From Entophlyctis helioformis (lineage: Eukaryota > Chytridiomycota > Chytridiomycetes > Chytridiales > Chytriomycetaceae), in NCBI GenBank assembly GCA_025526915.1, contig JAHLKH010000031.1, positions 121,836 through 185,835 of the forward strand: a stretch of 64,000 nt of DNA, read 5' to 3'. Shown one piece after another: positions 24,823 to 33,887 of this stretch. A program made the position numbers and the translations under genes. The notes below the pieces were generated by a model that saw nothing but the letters and a program-made list of their open reading frames with translations, did not search any database and was not told where the DNA came from. The first letter of the stretch is position 1. Each line of letters opens with the position of its first letter.

Positions 24823-27783
24823 TCAAAGGCTCATTGACGACTCGTCCGGCGAGGACATTCCATCGACATCGCCTTGGGCCATGCCATCGTCTTCGAGCAT
24901 GTCGCCATCCAGGCCAGCCGCCTTGCACGCGCGCACCACACAGCGGAACTGGCGCACGAGGGGGTCCATGTTTTGGTGCCGACGCAGCGCGTCCTTGCGC
25001 ACAAAGCCCTTGCCGCACCGGCTGCACAGGAACGGCTTGATGCCGGCATGGATGCGCGAGTGGCGGTTGAGATCATGGCGACGGAGGAACGACTGCGTGC
25101 AAATGTCGCACTGGAACGGGCGGCGCGACTGGTGGACGCGGTAGTGGGAGCGGAAGTCGCATTGGCGGTGGTACGACTTGTCGCAGTCCGGGCAGCCAAA
25201 CTTGCCGTTGGGCAGCTGCACAGGGATGCCGGGCGCCACGCCAGACATGTCGTCGTCATCGTCGTAGTCGTCATTGTAGACCACGTGCGGGGCAGAGACA
25301 CGGCGCTTGGGGGCGGCTTGGTGGCTGTGGCCGTGGCTGTGGGAGAGGCTGTGGGGGTAGCCGTAGATGCCCGAAGCGCCAGCGACGGCCATGTCTGGGG
25401 TGGAGTCGGGGTTGGCAGCGTTTGACGAGTGCGAGCCATTGCCGTGGTGGTCGGCAAAGGTGTACGAGCCACCAGCCTGAGCGTGCTGGTGACTGTGCAT
25501 CGAGTTCTTGGCGGCATCCTCGTGGGCCTGGATCTGGGCAGCGCGGATGAAGCGCGGGTCAACATCCGAGTGGCGGCGAGACGACGCGGGGAACGACGGA
25601 GGAGCAAGGCCAGCGGGCGAGGCGTTGAGCTGCTGCTGCTGCTGCTGCTGCTGTTGGGGCGGGAAGATGATGGCAGCCGCCGAGGGTCTGCGCTGCTGGG
25701 GATTGAAGGATGCAGGCACGGCCGATCCAGCAGCGGCACCAGCAGCCGAGCCAGCCGAGGCAGCCGACGGACCCGTGGCGGGGTCGCGAGGGGATGGCCG
25801 TACGCGGCGGACGACGGGGGCGTGGTTGCCGCAACGAGCAGGTCGAGGTCTGATGGGTGAGCGGGGGCGTGCACGGGGGCGACAGCGTGCACGGGGGCAA
25901 CGAGCAGAGCCCGGGCGGGACACGCGACGCGGCAGACGACGAATCACGTGGGACACGCACAACGAGGAGTCGAGGCCACGGTGCGGGCGCGGCAGGCAGG
26001 CGGCATGAGCCGACGGGGGCGGAGAAACAGCGTCAGTGATCACCGGGCCAATTGCGGGCGGGCGGGCAGAGGGGCAGTGGAGGGCAGAGACATGGTTGCG
26101 GGCTTGGGCCTGGGCAGTGGCAACAACAGGGCGATGACAACGCAGGGCATGACAACGGCAGGGGCAGACCAGACGTTGCCTGGCCTGGCTGGCTCTGGTC
26201 TGGTCCAATCGATGCATGACCGCCGCTGCGCTGCAGATCTGGCACCAGATCGAGCAGAGCACCAGATCGGTCGGTCGATCTGGCAGACAGCCACTCGACA
26301 AGACAGACAGCCACTCGACAAGGCAGACAGACAGACAGGGCGTGGGAGGGCAGTGGCAGTGTGCAGATGGACAGACAGAGCGGCGATGCACACACCTGAA
26401 GTGGCCGAGACCGTCGAGTGCGACCGCTGTGTGCGCTGCTGCGGCACATGGTACGGGTGGTGCTGGTGGCCGCCCATGTGCGTCGCCGAGTGTGGTGCAC
26501 GCATCTGGTACTGCTGGTGTTGGTGGTGCTGGTAGTGGGGGTGGGGGTGGTAGTGGGGGTGGTGGTCGGCGGTGGCGGCCGTCTCCAGGTCGGTCAGGTC
26601 CGGCGATGGATAGAACGACGAGCGGAGGACGGGGGCGGCATCGCTGGCATGTGCCGACGTTGACGCAGATGCCGATGCCCGATGCCGATGTGGACGGCGG
26701 CGTGGACGCGGCGGACGAGAAGAGGAGCGCGGCAGACGAGGCCGATGGGCGGGCGGAGGCGGCGGAAGATGGCGTGCGAACCCAGCCCAGCACAGAGTCG
26801 GCTGACGCAGCAGCTGATGCAGCCGTGCAGAGCGCAGATGCATCCGACGGAGATGGCTGGGCGGCGGCGGCGGAGGTCTGTGCGTGTGCAGGCGTAGACG
26901 TCGCAGCCTGGGCATGGACGGGCAGCGGGAAGAGGGCAGCGTCGGCAAGGAGGGCCAGCGAGTCGAGCGGGGACGACGACGACGACGACGACGACGACGA
27001 CAACGACGACGATGGCTGCGACAGAGGCTGCTGCGAGGCCGTGATGGCAAAGGCGGCGCCCGGCTGCATCTTTTGCGCACAGGACGCCGCTGCCATGCAC
27101 AGCGCGGCGGAAGTGCAAGAGGAGGAGGAGGAGGACGCCAGTGGCGAGGATGGCGGCAACGCAGCAGGAGCAGCAGCAGCAGCAGCACAGGGCGGCGACG
27201 GGGCGCTCGCCATCTGCAGGGGCGGGTACGCCGCCGACGACGAGGCCGACGACGACGAGGCCGGCGGGGTCAGCGAGGGCGGCTGGGCACCGCTGGCGTG
27301 CACGCCCGTCGAGATGTGGAGCCCGAGCGATGCGACGCCTGAATCGACGGCGGCCGGCGGCGGCACGACGCTGGAGGCGGCCAGATCTGGCATCACCTTG
27401 CACGCCGGCGGATGGGCGGGGGCACGGGACGCATGGTGGGTGGGCCGGCCACTGGGGCTGCAGGGGCCTGCCGTGGCGGAGCTGTGCGGGTGGTTGCGGG
27501 GCGACGACGGCGGCGAGAGCATCAATGTCTGGTCGGCCGGGCACGACGGCGACGACGACAACGACGCAGAGACACCATCGGTGACGATGGCCGGCGGGGC
27601 CAGACGGCCTGGGCCGCACGGCGTGGCTGAAGATGCCGTGGCGGGCGCTGGCTTGAACGAGCGGCGATGGTGCAGGGCGGCGGCGGCGGCGGCGGCAGGA
27701 GCAGCAGCAGCAGGAGGAGCAGTGCGAGCAGACGCCGCGGCGTGGTCGTCGTCGACGCAGAGCAGCGACTCGACCGAAGACAT
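24823..27783 (-). CDS. C2H2 zinc-finger protein with long low-complexity N-terminus
   Basis: The C-terminal exon (about 25855-24823) ends in three tandem C2H2 fingers: CPDCDKSYHRQCDF..., CDICTQSFLRRHDL... and CSRCGKGFVRKDALRRH. The third lacks a second His at normal spacing. This suggests a DNA-binding transcription factor; targets are unknown. The proposed start at 27783 opens with MSSVESLLCVDDD and leads into very Ser/Ala/Pro-rich sequence. The first exon seems to run to about 26400, ending after TQRSHSTVSATS at a GTGTGT donor. A one-base frame change near 26680, at a CCC run, is needed to stay open. The intron acceptor before the finger exon (near 25865) is not settled: its phase does not match simply, so another indel or exon may exist. 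Poly-Gln and poly-Ser runs occur in both parts. Confidence 0.6.
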   Translation of the reverse strand: MSSVESLLCVDDDHAAASARTAPPAAAAPAAAAAAALHHRRSFKPAPATASSATPCGPGRLAPPAIVTDGVSASLSSSPSCPADQTLMLSPPSSPRNHPHSSATAGPCSPSGRPTHHASRAPAHPPACKVMPDLAASSVVPPPAAVDSGVASLGLHISTGVHASGAQPPSLTPPASSSSASSSAAYPPLQMASAPSPPCAAAAAAPAALPPSSPLASSSSSSCTSAALCMAAASCAQKMQPGAAFAITASQQPLSQPSSSLSSSSSSSSSSPLDSLALLADAALFPLPVHAQAATSTPAHAQTSAAAAQPSPSDASALCTAASAAASADSVLGWVRTPSSAASARPSASSAALLFSSAASTPPSTSASGIGICVNVGTCQRCRPRPPLVVLSIAGPDRPGDGRHRRPPPPLPPPPPLPAPPTPAVPDACTTLGDAHGRPPAPPVPCAAAAHTAVALDGLGHFRCVHRRSVCPSAHCHCPPTPCLSVCLVEWLSVLSSGCLPDRPTDLVLCSIWCQICSAAAVMHRLDQTRASQARQRLVCPCRCHALRCHRPVVATAQAQARNHVSALHCPSARPPAIGPVITDAVSPPPSAHAACLPRPHRGLDSSLCVSHVIRRLPRRVSRPGSARCPRARCRPRARPRSPIRPRPARCGNHAPVVRRVRPSPRDPATGPSAASAGSAAGAAAGSAVPASFNPQQRRPSAAAIIFPPQQQQQQQQQLNASPAGLAPPSFPASSRRHSDVDPRFIRAAQIQAHEDAAKNSMHSHQHAQAGGSYTFADHHGNGSHSSNAANPDSTPDMAVAGASGIYGYPHSLSHSHGHSHQAAPKRRVSAPHVVYNDDYDDDDDMSGVAPGIPVQLPNGKFGCPDCDKSYHRQCDFRSHYRVHQSRRPFQCDICTQSFLRRHDLNRHSRIHAGIKPFLCSRCGKGFVRKDALRRHQNMDPLVRQFRCVVRACKAAGLDGDMLEDDGMAQGDVDGMSSPDESSMSL

Positions 27784-27802
27784 GTGTGTGTGTGTGTGTG
27801 TG
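27784..27802. repeat. (TG)n microsatellite touching the zinc-finger start codon
   Basis: About nine TG units on the plus strand, so (CA)n on the coding strand, ending immediately at the proposed ATG of the zinc-finger gene. The repeat would lie in the 5' leader. Confidence 0.7.
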
Positions 27803-28407
27803 GTGACGGTGCTGGCGGGGATCGGTTGTCTGAGTTGCACGGCAATGTGCAGTGCAATGTGCTCTGATGCGATGCGATGCGCTGTGTTTGGGCGGCGGAG
27901 AGAGGGGTGAGGCGCCCGTTTTAAGGCGCCGGCTGGCGATGCAGCAAAGGGGCGGCGACTCACTGCCTGCGCGGTCGCACACGGTCGCACGCGCTTTCTC
28001 CGTCGGTCGGCGGGTCGGCTGTTGTCCGGCTGATGATGGCGGGCTGCTGATGGCGGGCTGGCTGCCCAGCTGCTGCCCAGCTGCTGTGCACACCCGCTCG
28101 TTCGCTCGCCCTCGCGCGTCGTGCGCCTGCAAACGCCGCTCGAGTCAGCCACGATCCGGCAGCCTGGGTCCGTTTGTCGCGCTTTCTGTGCTGCCGCCCG
28201 TCACGTCCCGGCACACTGGGAGCGCCGTGTGTCGCGACCCGCCCACGGGCGGCGGGCTCATCTGGCGGGCGGCAGCACGACAAGGGGCTCACTGGGCTCA
28301 ACGGCGGCTCAGTGGAGGGGGAGAGAGCCGCCTCGTTCAGCCCCGTTGCGAGTCGTCTGAGCTGGCACCATCCTGGCCCTTTCCAGCCAGCATGTCGCTT
28401 GCTTGTT

Positions 28408-28453
28408 TGCGTGCTTGCGTGCGTGCTTGCGTGCGTGCTTGCGTGCGTGCTTG
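28408..28453. repeat. 12-bp minisatellite (about four units)
   Basis: Units of the form GCTTGCGTGCGT repeat in tandem with small changes. Both strands translate into short periodic peptides, which explains the spurious Cys/Ala/Arg and His/Ala/Arg/Lys frames seen here. Confidence 0.7.
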
Positions 28454-29253
28454 CAAGCAGTGAGTACGCTACGCCACGCTGCGCCGGTCGACAGCCAGGA
28501 CGTGCACCAGCGCCGCCTGCTGGCAGGGTGCTGCGACGACTGCGCGGCCGTGCACACAGGGCACTCCGCCGGCGGCAGCCTGTGTCTGCCCCCCTCCCTT
28601 GATCCTGTGCCCCTCCTCCTCTATCATCACATCGCCCCGCCTCGCCCCACATCCGCTGTGCACACCAGTGGCGGACGTCTGTGGCGGCTGATGATGAGCG
28701 CCTGATCAAGCGCATCATTATTCCGGCGCTCATCTGGGAGTGTCTGTTTGGGCAGTCTGGGCTGTGGCTGCGCTGTCTGGGCTGTCTTGTCGGTGTGGAC
28801 GGCGTGCGAACAGGGTCCATCTGGCGTCGCCTGTCGGAGAATGCCAACAAGGAGGGGGGCGTGGCTCAAGCGGGCCAGCGTGCCCTCCTTCTTGCTTGCC
28901 AAGCCCGGCCAAGCCAAGCCATACACACACGGGCAGACAGCCACTGTCGGAGGTCGGCGGCAGTCTGTGCTTGGCACGCCCGCTGTGCCGACGCTATCCA
29001 CTGCAACGAGTCGCTGTGCACGATGCCACGTACATGACACGCACATGACGCTTGCACAGACACGCTCGCCGCTGTGCGTGCATCTGCGTGTGCGTGCGCA
29101 CACTCGGCGTGTCGGTTGGTGCACGTTTGGCGACGGCGGGGGCGGAGCATGTCGGGTCGTACACCGCCCCCCCGGGGCCGCCATTCTTCCCGCCGTCATC
29201 CAGATCCGGCCCGTCCGCCAGGGACCCATCTGCACACGGCATCACTTCTGGCC

Positions 29254-30713
29254 ATGCTGTCGCCACTGCTGCCGTTGCTTCTGCTGCAGGCATGGCTGCA
29301 GGTCCTGTGGGCACAGGCTGCACATGCCCGTGCACACGCCCTTGCTCACGCCCGTGCTCGCTCGGGCCAGGCACCACCGCCAACGCCCGTGGTGTTCTGG
29401 CACGGCATGGGCGACTGGTACGGCAACCCCGACGGCATCGGCAACCTCACGGCCATTGTGCAGGACGTCGTGCCGGGCGTGTTTGTCCACTCGGTGCGGC
29501 TGAGCGACGCCGAGGACGCCGACAAGAAGGCGTCCTTCTTTGGCCTCGTTGACGAGCAGGTCCGTCCTGTCCGTCCATGTCCGTCTGCCAGCTGTCCGTC
29601 TGTCCGTCTATGTGTCAGATGCCCGCTGCTTGGCGGGTGGCTCAGCATCCGCCTGCCGCCGTCAGATCCCGACAGCTCAACCGTCCCTGCCCTGTCCCGC
29701 CTTACCCTGCACGTCCATGCCCGGGACCACTACAAGCTGGCACTGTGTGCGACCAGCTCAGCGCCATGCCGAGCTGCTGGCGGCTTCAACGCCGTTGGCA
29801 TCTCGCAGGGCGGCCTCTTCCTCCGTGCCTATCACCAGCGCTGCACGGCCGGCCCGCCCATCCGCACGCTCATCTCGTTTGGCTCGCCGCATGCCGGCGT
29901 GGCCGATGCCCCCAACTGCGCCGACCCGGCCGACTCGTCGTGTGCGTTTGTGCGGTCCGTCATCCGCTCGGGTGTCTACTGGCCATGGATCCAGCGGCGG
30001 ATCGTGCAGGCACAGTACTTTAAGCAGTGGGACCGTTTCGACACGTACCTGGAGCAGTCGGCGTTCTTGGCCGATGTGAACAACGAGCGCGAGGCCAAGA
30101 ATGCAGAGTACAAGACACGCATGCGGGCGCTGGGCCAGCTGGTGCTCGTGCGCTTTGAGAACGACACCATGGTCGTGCCGCGCGATACTGCTGTATGTGC
30201 CGGTTGCTCTCTGTTGGCAACGCGGTCGAGTGGCACGCATGTGGTGGGGTGATCAGTGCAGCTGACCGCTTACCCGGCCGTCTGCAGTGGTTCTCGTACT
30301 TTGACACCAAGGGCACGCTCAAGACGCTCAAGGAGCAGCCCACTTACACGCAAGACTGGATCGGTCTGCGGTCGCTGGACGAGGCCGGCCGCATCGAGTT
30401 TGTCACCTTGCCTGGCAACCACGTAAGCACGCTCGTGTCCTATCGCGCATCTTGCGACGTCTGGAGGCTGACTCCACACACATTTCTACGCACGCCATGC
30501 ACAACCATGCACCAGGTCCAGATCCCCAGAAGCGTGTTCCGAACAGAGTTTGTCGAAAAGTACTTGAAGACCGATACCGCGGCGCGTGGGCTGGCACCTG
30601 AATCCAAGGCGATGCCGGCCGTGGCCATTGCGTCTGCTGATCGGCCAGTGCTCGTCACCGACAACAACAACAGCGACGGCAACGCCGAGATGCTGTACGA
30701 AACCTACCTCTGA
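29254..30713 (+). CDS. PPT1: Palmitoyl-protein thioesterase 1 (lysosomal/vacuolar)
   Basis: PPT1 removes palmitate from cysteines of proteins in the lysosome or vacuole. Proposed exons are 29254-29559, 29737-30192, 30288-30422 and 30516-30713, all phase 0. The start gives a signal peptide (MLSPLLPLLLLQAWLQ...). VVFWHGMGD begins the alpha/beta-hydrolase core, GISQGG near 29802 carries the nucleophile Ser, ENDTMVVP near 30165 the Asp and LPGNH near 30420 the His. FLADVNNERE and YTQDWIGL are further family blocks. The second-exon start is uncertain: the annotated frame is open, but the next frame reads VCDQLSAMP just before GGFNAVGIS and resembles the family better, so an indel near 29775 or a different acceptor is possible. 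Residues after the catalytic His run about 60 longer than usual. Confidence 0.88.
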
Positions 30714-30721
30714 CACGCGAT

Positions 30722-30727
30722 AATAAA
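30722..30727 (+). terminator. AATAAA polyadenylation signal of PPT1
   Basis: A perfect AATAAA nine bases after the PPT1 stop codon. A T-rich tract follows at about 30755-30775. The next gene begins at 30792, so the transcript must end in this very short space. Confidence 0.55.
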
Positions 30728-30791
30728 ACCCCGCCGCTTTGGAGCCACCCTGTCTTTTCTGTTGTTGTTGTTGACACTTAAGACACGGCAC

Positions 30792-32480
30792 ATGCTGCGA
30801 TCAGATGAAGCAGCAGATCTGGCGTCGCCGCAGATGCGAGACGGCATGGCCGTGTTTGGCACAGGCGTGCTGGCCGGCCTGGCGCTCGTCCTCGCGCGGA
30901 CGGATCTGAAGCATCTGTGGACACCCAACGGCCTGTCCGCCGCTCCTTTCTGGCAGGTGTCGCAAGCCAGCAGTCTCTGTGCGCAGCTCTTTCTCTCCAG
31001 GTGTGGGTACTGTCATGCTGATATGCGGGGGGAAGGAGTGCAGCCAGCACGATGCATATGGATGCGAAGCCGACTGACCCAGAGGCGCGATGCCGACCCG
31101 CTCCCCTGAGGCCAGTGTGTACATGACGGCTTACCCGGCGGATGCGACGCTGTTGTGCGGATACGATGCGCGGCCGCTCGTGTTCGCGATCCACGCCCGG
31201 CACCTGTCGTGTTTGTGTACGCTGGTGGTAACGATCGTGTCGCCGCTCACAGCGGCTGTGCGGCTCCTCGTGGAAGCACCGACGGCCAAATGGCTTGTTG
31301 CCATGCACTGGGGCAGTCTGGCGACCGCTCTGCTTCTGATGGCGCTGGTTGGGTCCAGGCAGTACGTGCCACCATACAGTACGTGCTGCCGCTCATATGA
31401 GGTGACGAGTCCTCGTGGCAGCGATAGGCTGACAGTCATGAACGACCAACGCAGATGGCGAGTGTGACTTTTATGCTGGGTCTCAGGGCCGCGCATGGTA
31501 CGTCTGCCATCCAGCGCGTATGCTTGCCCTTACTACTCTGACCGCGCCATGCTTGCGCTTGCAGGAACACGACGTTTGTGTTGATCCAGACAGCGTTGGT
31601 TGTCGGCACATCTGTGCTTGTCGCCACCAAGCAAAGCCTGAGCACGCCGACAACACCAACCAAGCCATCCGCCGTGCGACACCACGTGCGCACGTTTCTG
31701 GGCAACATGGACGCCGCGAATGCGTCACCATTGATGGCCACGTTCGCCACATCCATCGTCATGCTCGCCATCATGGTACCTAGCCATCCATGCCCTGTGC
31801 ACGCCATGCCACTCGTCAACTGACACGCGCCAACAACCTAGCCATCACAGCAGGGCGAACGGGACACGAGCGGCATCACGTTCCAGCGACTGATGTACCA
31901 TGCCCTATCGATGCTGCAGACCTACGCGTGCCACGTGTGTCTCTCAAGGAAGCTGGCCGCAGACGCATCACAAGAGTCACAGGGTATCCGCAGCAACTTT
32001 GGACTGCCCATCGACCAGCTGCGCGGCCCGTCGCATCCACCCGATCTTGTCAAGGGCCGCAAACCCAACAGCGGCATTGTGGTCAAGAAAACCAGTGCCA
32101 ACCACCCGTCACCGGCCATGCCAACAGCAGCAGCAGCAGCAGCACGGCACGCGTTGGCCTACACCATACCAACCTCGCAGTCGCATGCACCACACACGGC
32201 CCATGACGCGTCATCTCTTGCGTTCACAAGCCACTTGTCGTCGGCGATGCTTGTTGCGCCGCAGCTGGAGTCTGATGCCATCATCACGCCGTCGCATCTC
32301 GAGACGCCGTCGCAGGGCCCGTCGCGGCAGCCGAGCACTGTATCGCGCTTCCATTCCGAGGTGCAGTCGGCGCTCATGGGGCTGGCCGCGTCACGCCCGT
32401 CGCCCCTGTCGCAGTCACAGTCACAGCACCAGTCGCAGTCTGATCGTAACCCGTTTGACGACCAAGTGACAGACACATAG
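30792..32480 (+). CDS. Unrecognised multi-pass membrane protein
   Basis: Not assigned to a family. Five exons keep frame at every join: 30792-30956, 31111-31378, 31455-31497, 31565-31775, 31851-32480, giving 438 residues. Hydrophobic segments are visible at about residues 20-38 (AVFGTGVLAGLALVLA), 72-108, 115-135, 158-180, 210-226 and 238-255, so six or seven helices. The remaining C-terminal 180 residues are Ser/Thr/Gln/Pro-rich and hydrophilic, a plausible cytosolic tail. A seven-helix receptor-like topology is possible but no motif proves it. The 31111 acceptor was chosen because earlier AGs lead to stop codons. The gene starts only 78 bp after the PPT1 stop codon on the same strand. Confidence 0.6.
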
Positions 32481-32711
32481 CCGCAATCAACGAGCCAACT
32501 AGCCAGCCAGCGTCCGGATGTGGAAAGCAGCGAGGGTGGAAAATGTTCATTATGGGTCGTTAAATGGGATGGGGATGGGTAGGTGAGGATGCGCAACCGT
32601 GTTTGAAAGCCAAGTAAAGCAATCGTGTGGGGATCTGTTGATAGCAAGGATGTATCTACTGAACGATAGAGCGTGTGTGTGTGTATGTCGGGCGACGCCG
32701 GGAGGAGGCGA

Positions 32712-33678
32712 TCAGCACTCGGCAGTGTCCGAGCCGGCCTTTGCAAAGCATGAACCGCTGGACGAGCAGCGGGACGACGAGGTGTCGGTGTCGTAGGTCA
32801 GCACCTTGTCGACACCGCGCGGGCACGTGGAGTAGCAGACCACGTCGCGGCAGGCGGGGATGCGCAGACAGCAGCCGCCGGCCGCCGGGGTGCCGACAGG
32901 GGTTGACGTGTCCGAGGAGTCTGCCGACGGGCGGGACGACGAAGCGTCGGAGGGAGACGAGGATGTGGATCGGAAGTGCACGGGGACACGGGTCCGATGG
33001 AGCGCGAGGGTGCTGCCGGCCACAAGCTTTTGCTGTTGGAGCAGGAGCGGAGGAGCAGCAGCAGCAGCTGACGAGGGCGAGCGACGCACACGGGACTTTT
33101 TCGTGTTGGACGACGACGACGACGATGACGACGACGACGACGACGACGGCGAAGAGGACGACGACGAGGCAGAGGCAGCTCTGCGCAGGCGCAGCGACTT
33201 TGGCGTGCCGGGAATCGGCGCGGCGTCATAGCGAGTGTCTGTTTGTGACGCCAGGTCGAGTCAGCAGCGAAGCGACGCAAGCATTGCAAACACAGCCCAA
33301 ATGACGTGGCGAAAGGCGCACGACAGCCACTGCCATTGCCGGCAGTGGTCGCAGCCGACGCAGACGCAGACGTGGCCGTCGGTGCTGGCGGGCCGTGCAG
33401 AGAGCAGCAGGCAGGCAGGCAGGCAGCAAGCAGGCACCAAACGCACCTCTGAAAAACCGAGGAAGCACTTTGCCCCCATGGACCGTGACACCCGCGCCGT
33501 TTGCAGACACGTCGTCGCTGATGTTGTTGTTGTTGTTGTTGTCGCTGGAGTCGGCCGAGTTGGCGAGCGGTGAAGCGCAAGCCACAGAGAGCAGCGAGAG
33601 AGCCGCGGTCCACAGCAGCGCAAGCAGCAGCATGTGCAGCGTCGAGGCGGATCGGGACGACGGTGTGCGAGGCAGCAT
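32712..33678 (-). CDS. Secreted Ser-rich protein with Cys-rich C-terminus
   Basis: Not recognised. Two exons (33678-33447, 33238-32712) join in phase 1 to give 252 residues. A signal peptide is clear (MLLLALLWTAALSLLSVACA, Met at 33633 or the upstream Met at 33678). The mature part has an Asn run, a long Ser run of about 25 residues encoded by repeated GTC/GAC triplets, then basic residues. The final 55 residues hold eight Cys (CCLRIPACRDVVCYSTC..., ...SRCSSSGSCFA..., ending EC), suggesting a small disulfide-bonded domain. The 208-nt intron is long for this window. A surface or secreted role is inferred only from the signal peptide and Cys pattern. Confidence 0.6.
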
Positions 33679-33887
33679 TGCGTGTGGATCTGCTGGTGTT
33701 GTGTTGGTGTTGTGTGCTGAGCGGGCAAGCAGGCTGAGCGGGCAAGGCGTCGGAGAAGGTGTTCAAATGATCTGGTTCAACGCCGCGTGACTGCCCCCTG
33801 CCCGCCCTTGCATCGCTACAGTTTCTTGGGCAGTGGCAGTCAGGCTGAGGATCGCAAACATTCCAGATCTGACCGTCGGCCACACCG

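Larger units (their letters stand above)
27784..29253. other. Repeat-rich divergent intergenic region
   Basis: A 1.47-kb gap between the starts of the zinc-finger gene (-) and PPT1 (+). It contains a (TG)n run directly against the zinc-finger start codon, a 12-bp minisatellite near 28410-28452, and many short direct repeats. Open frames here are composed of repeat translations and have no family resemblance. It presumably holds both promoters, and an unrecognised 5' leader or intron is possible. Confidence 0.4.

Noticed and set aside
26216..27910. A 564-codon plus-strand frame rich in Asp, Ala and Gly
   Set aside because: It is antisense to the low-complexity zinc-finger gene; its acidic runs are the complement of poly-Ser triplets.
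28160..29250. A gene between the zinc-finger and PPT1 genes
   Set aside because: All open frames are repeat translations or compositionally biased, with no splice-supported continuation.
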